DNA of 64,000 nucleotides from Hoeflea phototrophica DFL-43 (lineage in GTDB: Bacteria; Pseudomonadota; Alphaproteobacteria; Rhizobiales; Rhizobiaceae). The number at the start of each line of letters is the position of its first letter. Within the stretch, counting starts at the first letter, position 1. Positions 49,359-58,473 of this stretch are shown one piece after another. The position numbers were made by a program, and so were the translations under genes. Below the pieces are notes generated by a model that made no database searches, was not told the DNA's origin, and worked only from the letters and a program-made list of their open reading frames with translations. Where the stretch lies: positions 1,382,461 to 1,446,460 of the forward strand of contig NZ_CM002917.1 of the NCBI RefSeq assembly GCF_000154705.2. Direction: 5' to 3'.

Positions 49359-49373
49359 GTGAGAAAAACTCAC
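49359..49373. promoter_or_regulatory. 15-bp palindrome GTGAG-AAAAA-CTCAC between DUF1127 and lysR-type genes
   Basis: The arms GTGAG and CTCAC (49359-49363 and 49369-49373) are exact and sit 13 bp before the LysR start, overlapping its ribosome binding region. The same arms and spacing occur in the TetR/RND promoter at 35098-35112. LysR sites usually follow T-N11-A, which this does not, so another regulator could use it. Confidence 0.45.
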
Positions 49374-49386
49374 TATGGAGCATGCC

Positions 49387-50268
49387 ATGGAGTCTCTGCC
49401 GCCACTGACCAGCCTGCTAGCCTTTGAGGCATTTTACCGCACGGGTTCCGTCACCGAAGCGGCGGATCGGCTGGGAAGAACCCACGGAGCCGTGTCAAAA
49501 CAACTGCATTCGCTGCAGGACCACACCGGTACAGTGTTGTTCACCAAACAGGGAAGCGGAATAGAACTCACATCAGAGGGTCGCACATTCGCAAGGATTG
49601 TGGCCCGCGCGCTTGATGAGATGCGCACCGGCTGGAGCGAACTTGCCGCCGATAGCGCCAACCGGCCGGTGCGGATTCTGGCCAGCGCGACCTTCGCCCG
49701 CTCGTGGCTGATACCCGTGATCGCCCGATTCAATGCCGAATATCCGCATATTGACGTTTCGATCCGGCTCGTCGGCCCCAATGGCAGCCTCGATTATGAA
49801 GGCAGGGCGGATCTGACCTTTTCCTACAACCGGGTATTCAGTCCCGGCCATTGGCATGGCGCTGTTTCTTTGGGTGACGTGGAAATGGGGCCGGTCCTGT
49901 CTCCTGACTATCCACACACACATGCCGATGGTGTGTTGTCGGTCCAGACCCGCATTGACCGCAATGGCAACGAAAGCGATTGGGAAAACTGGAGCCGCTT
50001 GACTGGTGTAACCGTCCAGGCGCGCAAGGAACAGGTCTTCGACCATTCCTATCTGACCTTTCAGGCCGCCCGGAACGGTATGGGGATCGCCATGGCTGCG
50101 CGGTTTCTCGTGTCAGGCATGATCGAGACCGGCGAGCTGATTGCCCCGCTGGGCTTTGTCCGTTTCGAGGGCGGCCTGCTGGTTCGCCCCCTCTGGCGGC
50201 AAGAACAGCGCCCCAATCCGGATGCACTGGTACTGCTCGACTGGCTCAAGGCAAATGCAAAACCCTGA
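49387..50268 (+). CDS. LysR family transcriptional regulator (GcvA-like)
   Basis: A 293-residue DNA-binding regulator. The winged helix-turn-helix is at the N-terminus (LLAFEAFYRTGSVTEAADRL, then GRTHGAVSKQLHSLQDHTG), followed by a substrate-binding domain of the LysR type from about residue 88 (RPVRILASATFARSWLIPV). The pattern is closest to GcvA/AmpR-like members. I prefer the ATG at 49387 (MESLPPLTS) because GGAG is 7 nt upstream; an ATG at 49375 also exists. It diverges from the DUF1127 gene and lies 175 bp before ppdK. Confidence 0.9.
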   Translation: MESLPPLTSLLAFEAFYRTGSVTEAADRLGRTHGAVSKQLHSLQDHTGTVLFTKQGSGIELTSEGRTFARIVARALDEMRTGWSELAADSANRPVRILASATFARSWLIPVIARFNAEYPHIDVSIRLVGPNGSLDYEGRADLTFSYNRVFSPGHWHGAVSLGDVEMGPVLSPDYPHTHADGVLSVQTRIDRNGNESDWENWSRLTGVTVQARKEQVFDHSYLTFQAARNGMGIAMAARFLVSGMIETGELIAPLGFVRFEGGLLVRPLWRQEQRPNPDALVLLDWLKANAKP

Positions 50269-50443
50269 AATGCCTGTTCGCCGGCGGTCGAATTGCGCTT
50301 GATCGCACCGCATTGCGTTTTCAATCGATATAGGCGGAACCGCTGCCAAAGGCGGGGTTGACCTTTCAATGCTGCACCGCATAAGCCTTGCCGGAAGCTT
50401 GGTCGGGCAAGTGGCCGCGGCGGGCGAAGTGGAGAGCAGTTGC

Positions 50444-53116
50444 ATGACCAAATGGGTCTACACTTTCGGTGACGGGCAGGCGGAAGGTTCGGCGGGGGAT
50501 CGCAACCTCCTGGGCGGCAAGGGCGCCAATCTTGCCGAGATGTGCAATCTTGGCCTTCCGGTGCCACCGGGCCTGACCATCACCACCGAGGCCTGCGTCT
50601 GGTACTACGAAAACGGGCGCAAAATGCCCGATGGCCTGGAGAAGGCCGTTACCGACGCATTGATCCAGGTTGGTGAGATTGCCGGCCGTCGTTTTGGTGA
50701 TCCCGAAAAGCCATTGCTTCTTTCGGTGCGCTCGGGAGCCCGCGCCTCGATGCCCGGCATGATGGATACCGTCCTCAATCTCGGTCTCAACGATGCCACG
50801 GTGGCAGCAGTTGCGCGTGCATCCGGCGACGAGCGGTTTGCGTTGGACAGCTACCGTCGCTTTATCCAGATGTATGGCGATGTGGTTATGGGCCTCGATC
50901 ACGAGGTGTTCGAGGAAATCCTCGAAGATGAGAAGGCTCGTCTTGGTCATGAGCTGGACACCGATGTGAGCGCAGCTGAATGGCGCGAGATCATCGCCCG
51001 TTACATGGCGGTCATCGAGGAAGAACTCGGTGTGCCGTTCCCGCAGGATCCGCACCAGCAGCTTTGGGGCGCGATCGGCGCGGTCTTTGCAAGCTGGATG
51101 AATGCGCGCGCCATCACCTACCGGCAGCTCCACGACATCCCCGCATCATGGGGAACAGCGGTCAATGTCCAGGCGATGGTGTTCGGCAATCTCGGCGACA
51201 CATCGGCGACCGGCGTGGCCTTTACCCGCAACCCGTCGACCGGCGCCAATGAGCTGTATGGCGAATTCCTGGTCAACGCCCAGGGCGAGGATGTTGTCGC
51301 CGGGATCCGCACTCCGCAGTCGATCACCGAAGCCTCGCGCATCGCTGCCGGCTCGGACCGGCCGTCGCTCGAAAAACTCATGCCCGAAGCGTTCGGCGAG
51401 TTTCTCGGTATCTGCGACCGGCTCGAGCGGCACTACCGCGACATGCAGGATCTGGAGTTCACCATCGAGCGCGGCAAATTGTGGATGCTGCAGACCCGTT
51501 CGGGCAAGCGCACCGCGAAGGCAGCGTTGAAGGCCGCCGTCGACATGGCCGAAGAGGGGCTGATCACCCGCGAGGAGGCGGTGTTGCGCGTCGATCCTGC
51601 GTCGCTCGACCAGCTTCTGCATCCGACAATTGATCCCCATGCGCGCCGCGATGTGATCGCTTCGGGCCTTCCCGCGTCTCCCGGTGCTGCAACTGGCGAG
51701 ATTGTTTTCACCTCCGACGAGGCAGTCGAAGCCGTCAAGGCCGGCCGCAAGGTGATCCTGGTGCGGGTCGAAACCAGCCCGGAAGACATTCATGGCATGC
51801 ACGCCGCCGAGGGCATCCTGACCTCGCGCGGCGGCATGACCAGCCACGCCGCCGTCGTGGCACGCGGCATGGGCACGCCCTGTGTCTCCGGTGCCGGCGG
51901 TTTGCGCATCGACGGCCGCAATGGAACCCTGGTGGCTCTTGGGACGACCCTGAAAGCCGGTGATGTGATCACATTGGATGGTTCGACCGGGCAGGTGCTC
52001 AAAGGCGCGGTCGCGATGCTGCAGCCTGAACTCTCGGGCGATTTCGGCCAGATCATGGAATGGGCCGATGCAACGCGGCGCATGAAGGTGCGCACCAATG
52101 CCGAAACCCCTGCCGATGCCCGTGCCGCGCGCTCGTTCGGGGCCGAAGGTATTGGCCTGTGCCGCACCGAGCACATGTTCTTTGAGGGCGACCGCATCAC
52201 CGCCATGCGCGAGATGATCCTGGCCGACGCCGAAGATGGCCGCCGCGCGGCACTCGCCAAGCTTTTGCCGATGCAGCGTTCCGATTTCATCGAGCTGTTC
52301 GAGATCATGAAGGGGCTGCCGGTCACGATCCGGTTGCTCGATCCGCCGCTGCACGAATTCCTGCCCAAGACCGACGCGGAAATCGCAGAAGTTGCCGGTC
52401 TCATCGGCGTCTCGGTTGAGAAGCTCAGCCAACGGGTCGATGAACTGCATGAATTCAACCCGATGCTGGGCCATCGCGGCTGCCGGCTGGCGATCTCCTA
52501 TCCCGAAATTGCCGAGATGCAGGCCCGTGCCATTTTCGAGGCCGCCGTCGAGGCAGCCAAATCCACCGGCGCGCCGGTGGTGCCTGAAATCATGGTCCCG
52601 CTGGTCGGCCTTCGTGAGGAGCTCGATTTCGTCAAGGCGCGGATCGATGCCGTGGCCAAGGAGATCATCGGCGAGGCGGGTGTCGGCATTGAATATCTGG
52701 TTGGCACCATGATCGAATTGCCGCGGGCCGCCATCCGTGCCCATGCGATTGCGGAAGTGGCCGAATTCTTCTCCTTCGGCACCAACGACCTGACCCAGAC
52801 CACCTTCGGGATTTCGCGCGATGACGCCTCGTCCTTCCTGATGACCTATCAGCAAAAGGGCATCATCGAGCAGGACCCGTTCGTTACGCTGGACATCGAC
52901 GGTGTCGGCGAACTGGTGCGGATCGCTTCCGAGAAGGGCAGGGCCACCCGGCCCGACATCAAGCTCGGCATCTGTGGCGAGCATGGCGGTGATCCGGCAT
53001 CTGTCCGCTTCTGCGAATCCATCGGGCTTGACTATGTCAGTTGCTCGCCCTTCCGTGTGCCCATTGCCCGCTTGGCCGCAGCCCAGGCTGCCATTGCGAA
53101 GAAGCCAACGGCCTGA
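50444..53116 (+). CDS. ppdK: Pyruvate, phosphate dikinase
   Basis: An 890-residue enzyme interconverting pyruvate, ATP and phosphate with phosphoenolpyruvate, AMP and pyrophosphate. The N-terminal ATP-grasp part contains LLGGKGANLAEMCNLGLPVPPG near residues 20-40 and SVRSGARASMPGMMDT; the swivelling phosphohistidine is in GGMTSHAAVVARGMG (about 463), and the C-terminal barrel ends CGEHGGDPASVRFCESIGLD with the catalytic cysteine nearby. AGTGGAGAG lies 6 nt before the ATG at 50444. In rhizobia PpdK serves gluconeogenesis or anaplerosis. It is not obviously in an operon. Confidence 0.97.
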   Translation: MTKWVYTFGDGQAEGSAGDRNLLGGKGANLAEMCNLGLPVPPGLTITTEACVWYYENGRKMPDGLEKAVTDALIQVGEIAGRRFGDPEKPLLLSVRSGARASMPGMMDTVLNLGLNDATVAAVARASGDERFALDSYRRFIQMYGDVVMGLDHEVFEEILEDEKARLGHELDTDVSAAEWREIIARYMAVIEEELGVPFPQDPHQQLWGAIGAVFASWMNARAITYRQLHDIPASWGTAVNVQAMVFGNLGDTSATGVAFTRNPSTGANELYGEFLVNAQGEDVVAGIRTPQSITEASRIAAGSDRPSLEKLMPEAFGEFLGICDRLERHYRDMQDLEFTIERGKLWMLQTRSGKRTAKAALKAAVDMAEEGLITREEAVLRVDPASLDQLLHPTIDPHARRDVIASGLPASPGAATGEIVFTSDEAVEAVKAGRKVILVRVETSPEDIHGMHAAEGILTSRGGMTSHAAVVARGMGTPCVSGAGGLRIDGRNGTLVALGTTLKAGDVITLDGSTGQVLKGAVAMLQPELSGDFGQIMEWADATRRMKVRTNAETPADARAARSFGAEGIGLCRTEHMFFEGDRITAMREMILADAEDGRRAALAKLLPMQRSDFIELFEIMKGLPVTIRLLDPPLHEFLPKTDAEIAEVAGLIGVSVEKLSQRVDELHEFNPMLGHRGCRLAISYPEIAEMQARAIFEAAVEAAKSTGAPVVPEIMVPLVGLREELDFVKARIDAVAKEIIGEAGVGIEYLVGTMIELPRAAIRAHAIAEVAEFFSFGTNDLTQTTFGISRDDASSFLMTYQQKGIIEQDPFVTLDIDGVGELVRIASEKGRATRPDIKLGICGEHGGDPASVRFCESIGLDYVSCSPFRVPIARLAAAQAAIAKKPTA

Positions 53117-53337
53117 ACAACCTTAGGGCTTTCGGCATGCCCCGTTCGGCTGGTGTGGTTGAAAGACAATTTTCGCCCTCTTGCGGCTGTCAAAACACCT
53201 GCGTGGAAATCAATTCTATTTCTGCCGGGTCTGTGAGAAAGAAAAACCTGCGGACCGGCTGTTTGGCGAAACCTGCAGCCATCCAGTCCCTCGTGATAAA
53301 TTGTATTTTGGCGATACTTTCTACGGAGACTAAAGCC

Positions 53338-54426
53338 ATGGACCTCGTTCCCCTGATCGATCTTATCGGTGAGCCGCAAACTGCGTTGGTTGGCGGCCTC
53401 GCGCTCGGCCTCGCTTTCGGCGTGTTCGCACAGCGCAGCCGTTTCTGCACCCGTTCGGCGGTGCTTGCGGCAATGGGTGACAGCGACATCAAGCCTCTGG
53501 CCACCTGGACAGCCGGCTTCGCCGCCGCGATCCTGGCGGTTCAGTGGCTGTTGTTCGCTGACCAGATCGATGTTGCGGAAACCCGCTTTTTCTCCACCGC
53601 TCAAAGCCTCTCGGGCGCCATCATCGGCGGCCTGGTGTTCGGCATCGGAATGGTGCTGGCGCGCGGATGCGTGTCCCGGCTGATGGTGCTGGGCGCTTCG
53701 GGCAATCTGCGCGGGGTCTTCTCGATCGCGATAGTCGCGCTGACCGCGCTGGCCACTTACAGTGGTTTGCTGGTGCCGCTGCGCGATCTCATCGGGGGTG
53801 TCTGGAGCACCGCCGCCATCGGCGGCAATGACCTGCTCGCCCATCTCGGTGCCGGCCAGTCAACCGGCCTTGCAATCGGGGGCGTGCTGACTGCAATTGC
53901 GCTTGGGCTGGCCCTCAAGGCAAAGCTGTCGCTCTGGCGTTTGTTTGGCGGTGCCGCAATCGGCCTGACTGTGGCCGTCGGCTGGTACTTTACCTGGCAA
54001 CTTTCAACACAGGTGTTCGAGCCGATCCAGGCCGAGAGCCTGTCCTTCATCCGCCCGCTTGCCACCACCGGCGAACTGGCGCTGGGCAACGGCTTTGCCG
54101 GGCTTGATCAGGGCGTGTTGATTGGCGCGGTTCTGGGCGCATTCCTGGCGGCCCTGGTTTCGGGCGAGTTCCGCATCGCGACCTTCGCCGAACCCGGCAC
54201 GCCCTCGATCTGGCGCTATGCAGCCGGCTCGGTACTGATGGGATTCGGCGGCATTCTCGCCGTCGGCTGCACCATCGGGGCAGGCCTGACAGGTGGCTCT
54301 GTTCTGGCGGTTTCCTCGCTTGTGGGATTGGCGTCAATGATGGCTGGAGCGGCGCTGGCCAGGTTCGCGCTTCGCGCTTCTGAAACGCAGCAGTCCGGCT
54401 CAGCCTCCATTGTTCCCGCCGAATAG
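53338..54426 (+). CDS. YeeE/YedE family transporter (thiosulfate/sulfur transport)
   Basis: A 362-residue inner-membrane protein with about nine helices in two homologous halves. Characterised YeeE (TsuA) takes up thiosulfate, passing it along conserved cysteines; here these are in QRSRFCTRSAVLAA near residue 36, LARGCVSRLMVLGASGN near 105 and AVGCTIGAGLTGGS near 305. The start at 53338 has CGGAGAC 7 nt upstream, while the frame is open far into ppdK, which is not coding. No TusA or rhodanese gene is next to it. The 221-bp gap after ppdK shows no clear promoter. Confidence 0.88.
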   Translation: MDLVPLIDLIGEPQTALVGGLALGLAFGVFAQRSRFCTRSAVLAAMGDSDIKPLATWTAGFAAAILAVQWLLFADQIDVAETRFFSTAQSLSGAIIGGLVFGIGMVLARGCVSRLMVLGASGNLRGVFSIAIVALTALATYSGLLVPLRDLIGGVWSTAAIGGNDLLAHLGAGQSTGLAIGGVLTAIALGLALKAKLSLWRLFGGAAIGLTVAVGWYFTWQLSTQVFEPIQAESLSFIRPLATTGELALGNGFAGLDQGVLIGAVLGAFLAALVSGEFRIATFAEPGTPSIWRYAAGSVLMGFGGILAVGCTIGAGLTGGSVLAVSSLVGLASMMAGAALARFALRASETQQSGSASIVPAE

Positions 54427-54437
54427 GCTCTTGTAAA

Positions 54438-54935
54438 TCAGAGCCTCTCCAGCACGGCGAGGAAGGCCTTGGCGAATTGCACCAGGCCGGCAGTTTCCGG
54501 TCCCGGCTCGACAGCGGTGGCACGGTCGCCTTCGGGTGAAAGCAGAACCAGGCCGAAGCGGCCGCCATCCTTGCGCGACAGGCATATGACGGCAATACGC
54601 TGAGCATCTCCAATGAGCCCGGAAGCCGGCAGATCGAACAGGAACTCCGCACCGGAGGCCTTGGCCGCATCGCGAACAGCCTCGCAAAACCCGTGACCGT
54701 TGATCTCATCGGGATCAAGCGCCAGTTCAAGCTCCATCAGGTCCAGGCTGATCGGCGCCGGTGAAGCGCGCTGGGAGCCGGTTTGAACAGCGTGAGCAGT
54801 CTTGGAGATGTAATCACCAGGGCGGGCGGCAAGAGCGGCGGGATCCGCTGGCAGCGGAAGCCGCGGGCCGATGAACTGGCGGCCGCCATAGGGGGGGGTC
54901 GCGGCATTTTGCGGCGGGACTTGTTCAGTTTCCAT
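54438..54935 (-). CDS. Conserved-looking protein of unknown function
   Basis: A 165-residue cytoplasmic protein starting METEQVPPQNAATPPYGGRQ, with a proline-rich, probably disordered first 60 residues and a folded C-terminal half containing IAVICLSRKDGGRFGLVLLS and GLVQFAKAFLAVLERL. I recognise no family. A very good Shine-Dalgarno sequence (AAGGAGAT) lies 8 nt before the ATG at 54935, so it is translated. It is convergent with the YeeE gene (11 bp) and divergent from the DUF1499 gene. Confidence 0.65.
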   Translation of the reverse strand: METEQVPPQNAATPPYGGRQFIGPRLPLPADPAALAARPGDYISKTAHAVQTGSQRASPAPISLDLMELELALDPDEINGHGFCEAVRDAAKASGAEFLFDLPASGLIGDAQRIAVICLSRKDGGRFGLVLLSPEGDRATAVEPGPETAGLVQFAKAFLAVLERL

Positions 54936-55112
54936 GGCGGATCTCCTTCGCTGCACAGGACTGTGCGGGTCGATCTGCCCCCCAATTCTTTATCTAGACT
55001 GCCAAGCATGGCCGAAGTGTGGCGCTTGCCGCGCTTGCAATGAGCGGCTAATGAAACGTCTCGAATGTTCGTCGCGCGACTGTGCGCCGCCCGCCCGGAG
55101 ACTGGCCGCCGC

Positions 55113-56021
55113 ATGCCCTTCCGCCCTCAAAGACCAAACTCGCTCGCGGCCGCTTGGGCGCGCAGATTGGGCCGGTTCACGCTCATGCTCGCGCTGATGG
55201 CAGTGCTGTTGCATCGGCTGGCGATACTGGCCTTGCCGAACGCGGTAGCGGTTATCCTGATTGCCACATTCCTCGCGATGCTGGTGTTCGGTCTCGCGGT
55301 GATCGGCTTTATCATGCTCTGGCACATTGGAGCCAAGGGCGGTCATGCATCTTTCAGCGGCATGGTCATGGCGCTTCTGGTGCTTGTTCCTGTCGGTCTT
55401 GCCGCGGCGCGCTATGTGACGCTTCCTGCGCTGCATGATGTTTCCACCGACATTGAAGATCCACCTCAATGGCTTGAGCCTCCGCCTTTTGTTGCGTCCT
55501 GGCTGCTGCGCTCGGATGAGGTGGATCCTGCGACGCGAAATCTTCAATTGCAGGCCTACCCGAGTGTCACCGGTCGCCGTTATGAAGGCGCTATCGACAG
55601 GGTCCTGCCGGCGGTCAACGCCGTCGCCGCAGACGCCAAATGGGTTCTTGTCGCCAATATCGGCGCAGAGACCCTGTTTGATGGTCTTGAGGAAAATCTG
55701 GCAGACGAAGAGGATGAAGAGGCCGCCAGCGGTGAAGCCGATCCGTCGCGCGCGCCGGTGCCCGTCCCCCGGCCCGGTGTCGAGAGTGACTGGTTGGAGC
55801 CGCTTCCCACCTTTGCCGTACTTCAGTACCGCACCAGGACCCTGGTTCTGGGCATCCCGCAGGATGTGCTTGTGCGCCTCTCTGAGGAAGAGGAAACCAC
55901 CTTCGTCGACATGCGCGCAGCAACCCGCGACGGCAATCATGATCTTGGTTTGAACGCAGAGCTGATCACCCGGTTCCTGCGCGACCTCGATGTACGGTTG
56001 CTGGGGATTGCCGGAGGCTGA
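55113..56021 (+). CDS. DUF1499 domain membrane protein
   Basis: A protein of about 302 residues with three membrane helices in the first 110 (near 20-42, 45-75 and 90-112) and then a DUF1499 domain running from DVSTDIEDPPQW to the end. The domain is also found in plant and cyanobacterial proteins; its role is unknown. The C-terminal acidic ADEEDEEAASGEAD insert (about 200-215) is low complexity and probably a flexible loop. Start choice is uncertain: ATG 55113 (MPFRPQRPN) fits rhizobial homologues, ATG 55065 is an alternative with no ribosome site. Confidence 0.75.
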   Translation: MPFRPQRPNSLAAAWARRLGRFTLMLALMAVLLHRLAILALPNAVAVILIATFLAMLVFGLAVIGFIMLWHIGAKGGHASFSGMVMALLVLVPVGLAAARYVTLPALHDVSTDIEDPPQWLEPPPFVASWLLRSDEVDPATRNLQLQAYPSVTGRRYEGAIDRVLPAVNAVAADAKWVLVANIGAETLFDGLEENLADEEDEEAASGEADPSRAPVPVPRPGVESDWLEPLPTFAVLQYRTRTLVLGIPQDVLVRLSEEEETTFVDMRAATRDGNHDLGLNAELITRFLRDLDVRLLGIAGG

Positions 56022-56053
56022 AGCCCGGGCCTCGATGGTGGGCAGGGCGTGCT

Positions 56054-56962
56054 CTAGCCCGGCTGATATTCGCCATTGATGGAGGGCGGTCCGTCGGTCA
56101 CCACCGCGCCGCGGCCGACAAGATCTTCCAGATGGGCCAGCACCGAGAGTGCCGCTGCCCCGTGAAGCCGGGGATCGGTGTCGCGGTAGATCGCTGCCAC
56201 CATCTCGCTGATCAGCCGGTCGCCCTTGCCGACCCTGGAGAGCACAGCCTGTTCACGCATGCGCCTGTGGGTCTTGAGCGCGCGAACAAATTTGCGCGGC
56301 TCTTTCACCGCGCCACCATGACCGGGCAGGTAGCGCTGGTCGTCACGCCCCAGGAGCATGTCGAGCGAGGCCATGAAGTCGCTCATCGCACCATCGGGCG
56401 GCGCAATGATCGAAGTCGCCCAGGCCATCACATGGTCGCCGGAAAACACGATCCCGGTGCCTTGAAGCGCAAACGCGGCATGGTTTGCGGTGTGGCCGGG
56501 CGTGTGCAATGTCTCGATCGCCCAGCGGTCGCCCTGAGTGATTGCGCCATGGGCGGCGGCGATGTCGGGTGTAAACTCCATGTCGGAGCTTTCCTTGAGC
56601 GGGTTGACCTCCCCGGTGTAGAGCGGCCGCGCGGATCTGTGCGGGCCTTCAGCCACCACAATCGCGCCGGTTTCGGCTTTGAGCCGCGACGCAAGGGGCG
56701 AATGATCACGATGGGTGTGGGTGACAAAGATGTGGCTGACCGGGCGGTCACCGATCGCCGTTTTGAGCGCCCGCCAATGGCTCTCGTCCTCGGGTCCTGG
56801 ATCGATCACTGCCAGGGTCTCGCGCCCGACGATGTAGCTGTTTGTGCCGTGAAAGGTCAGTGGACCGGAATTGGGTGCAGTCACCCGCAACACATTGTCT
56901 GCCGCCGGCACAGCCTTGCCGTGGGAAGGCTCAAAGGCCCGATCGAATTCAGGGTCGCTCAC
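56054..56962 (-). CDS. Metallo-beta-lactamase-fold hydrolase (GloB/LACTB2-like)
   Basis: A 302-residue protein with the metallo-beta-lactamase fold. The zinc site is seen as FVTHTHRDHSPLASR (HxHxDH near residue 97), then HTPGHTANHAAF and FSGDHVMAW, and the terminal YLPGHGGAV. The C-terminal winged-helix-like region (RRMREQAVLSRVGKGD) places it with LACTB2-type hydrolases rather than glyoxalase II. Translation probably begins at GTG 56962 with TGGAG 6 nt upstream; the frame opens further but lacks a site. It diverges from the tRNA. Confidence 0.85.
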   Translation of the reverse strand: MSDPEFDRAFEPSHGKAVPAADNVLRVTAPNSGPLTFHGTNSYIVGRETLAVIDPGPEDESHWRALKTAIGDRPVSHIFVTHTHRDHSPLASRLKAETGAIVVAEGPHRSARPLYTGEVNPLKESSDMEFTPDIAAAHGAITQGDRWAIETLHTPGHTANHAAFALQGTGIVFSGDHVMAWATSIIAPPDGAMSDFMASLDMLLGRDDQRYLPGHGGAVKEPRKFVRALKTHRRMREQAVLSRVGKGDRLISEMVAAIYRDTDPRLHGAAALSVLAHLEDLVGRGAVVTDGPPSINGEYQPG

Positions 56963-57264
56963 ATTTTGCTCCAGATCGTGCCAGGGCCTTGAGACCCGGA
57001 AACAGCCACGTGCCATACCGAGCACGCAGGGCGGCCGATGTCGCCGGGACTGTCCTCGTCCAGGCGCGTGAAGTCAACATTGGCCGCGCCGGAAAACCTG
57101 TTGCACCGGAGGCAAGGCAACAGACCGGCAAAGCACTGCAGCATGGGTGGCGCCTCCGCTTTCGAAAATCATGGAAAGGGGCATTTTCCGCGCTTGTGAT
57201 CCGATCCGGCTTTTGCTATCCCCGCGAAGGTCCTGACAGGCAATGGTTTGCGGGACCGACATGC
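56963..57264. other. Intergenic region before tRNA-Gln
   Basis: This 302-bp region has no gene I can support; the open frames in it lack ribosome sites and family similarity. It holds the promoter of the tRNA near its right end. No duplicated tRNA 3' end or other trace of an integrated element was seen close by. Confidence 0.5.
57194..57221 (+). promoter_or_regulatory. Possible sigma-70 promoter of tRNA-Gln
   Basis: TTGTGA (57194-57199) and CTATCC (57216-57221), spaced by 16 bp, resemble the alphaproteobacterial housekeeping consensus (CTTGAC and CTATAT). They lie 43 bp before the mature tRNA 5' end, leaving a normal leader. Confidence 0.35.
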
Positions 57265-57339
<75 letters not shown>

Positions 57340-57431
57340 TGATTTCCTGAGCCCGGTTCGGACGTGGTGTCCGCGAGATCGAGGCCTACCGCTCCGCGTT
57401 CTGCCGGACCTGATCCCACCAAGGAACTGTG

Positions 57432-57791
57432 ATGATTGATCTGAAAAGCTTTGGCGATCTTGCGAGCCTTGATCTGGGCGCGTTCTCACCCAAGCCGACC
57501 ACCTTCACCGAGGGCCAGGTGGAAGCCGCCAAGGAACTCTGGGCGTCCGCCGATGGCGTGAGCAGGGTTGGTGTCTGGGAATGCACGCCGGGGCGGTTTT
57601 CCGCCGACCGCACCAAGTCCTCGGAAATCTGCCACATCCTCAGCGGGTCAGCCACGGTCGTGGGAAAACAGGGCGGCGACGAGCGCCGCATCGGACCTGG
57701 TGATGTGCTGGTGCTTCCGTTGGGCTGGGAAGGTGAGTGGACCATTCACGAACAGGTCCGAAAGACCTATGTGTTGACCAGCCAGCCGTGA
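57432..57791 (+). CDS. Cupin domain protein (DUF861-like)
   Basis: A 119-residue single-domain cupin with the EICHILSGSATVVGKQGG beta-strand motif 1 and VLVLPLGWEGEWTIHEQ motif 2. The pattern is that of (S)-ureidoglycine aminohydrolase-like cupins (DUF861), a group of mostly unknown small-molecule or stress proteins. The metal-binding histidine set is incomplete: only CHILSG carries one, so a metal enzyme role is uncertain. AAGGAACT is just before the ATG at 57432. It stands alone between the tRNA and the copper cluster. Confidence 0.85.
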   Translation: MIDLKSFGDLASLDLGAFSPKPTTFTEGQVEAAKELWASADGVSRVGVWECTPGRFSADRTKSSEICHILSGSATVVGKQGGDERRIGPGDVLVLPLGWEGEWTIHEQVRKTYVLTSQP

Positions 57792-57907
57792 TGCCTGCTG
57801 GCCTGCAATCAGGTGCAGCGCATCTTGACGCACTGCGCTCCCGGGGCCTTGCGGGCCCTGAGTGGCTTCGGTAAGACACAGCCATAGACAATTCGGGCGA
57901 GGTTAGT

Positions 57908-58303
57908 GTGACCTACCAACGGCTCAAAGGCAGATCGGCATGGGTGCGCATCATATGCGCGCTGGCCCTGTTGATGGTCGCCTTCGCGCACAATCCGCCC
58001 AGTGTCTCCCATAAGCTCGCGGCCTATGCCGATGTTGACTTCACCCAGTACATACTTCCCGATGGCACCCTGCCTGATCTCTGCCTGACCGGCAAAGACC
58101 ATGATGGCCATCATGCCAACAGCAATGGCTGTGAGGCCTGCCGGATCTCCTCTTCAGCCGACCTGCCGCTTCCCGCAAGTGGCGTCTCGGTCAATTGCGG
58201 GTCTTTGGCTCACAAGATAACCTTCCCCAAGGTTGTCAGCTTTGTCGCGGTGGCCTTGCGACCTGGCGCTTCGCCGCGCGCTCCGCCGGCACTCCAGGCC
58301 TGA
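57908..58303 (+). CDS. DUF2946-like small exported protein with CxxC and His cluster
   Basis: A 131-residue protein starting at GTG 57908. A hydrophobic segment (about 13-28, IICALALLMVAFAHNPP) is a signal or anchor, and the following part holds DGTLPDLCLTGKDHDGHHAN, then SNGCEACRISS, so it offers a Cys-x2-Cys pair and a histidine group fit for a metal. DUF2946 proteins share this C-x2-C layout and tend to occur beside copper or TonB genes. Here PCu(A)C and SCO genes follow after 170 bp, which suggests copper handling, by inference. Confidence 0.65.
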   Translation: MTYQRLKGRSAWVRIICALALLMVAFAHNPPSVSHKLAAYADVDFTQYILPDGTLPDLCLTGKDHDGHHANSNGCEACRISSSADLPLPASGVSVNCGSLAHKITFPKVVSFVAVALRPGASPRAPPALQA

Positions 58304-58304
58304 T

Positions 58305-58326
58305 TTTGAGGCGCTAAGCCCTCAAA
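58305..58326 (+). terminator. Hairpin after the DUF2946-like gene
   Basis: TTTGAGG (58305-58311) pairs with CCTCAAA (58320-58326) around CGCTAAGC, immediately after the stop at 58303. The stem is short and AT-rich and followed by TCTG, so it is at best a weak terminator; it may separate this gene from the PCu(A)C-SCO pair. Confidence 0.35.
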
Positions 58327-58473
58327 TCTGCTCACGCTGAGGCTTGAGCATATGCGCATGCGCGCCAATCAGGCCTTCTTCCCGTCAAATCCCCTGTTTC
58401 ACGGTCCTTTCACAGGGCCGGACTCTTTGAACAAGCGCGCTCAGGTTCGAGCGCCACCCAGAAAGCAAATGAT

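Noticed and set aside
51146..52984. 612-codon minus-strand frame inside ppdK
   Set aside because: It is fully antisense to a well-conserved gene, is rich in His/Arg/Gly as antisense shadows are, and has no ribosome site or recognisable domain.
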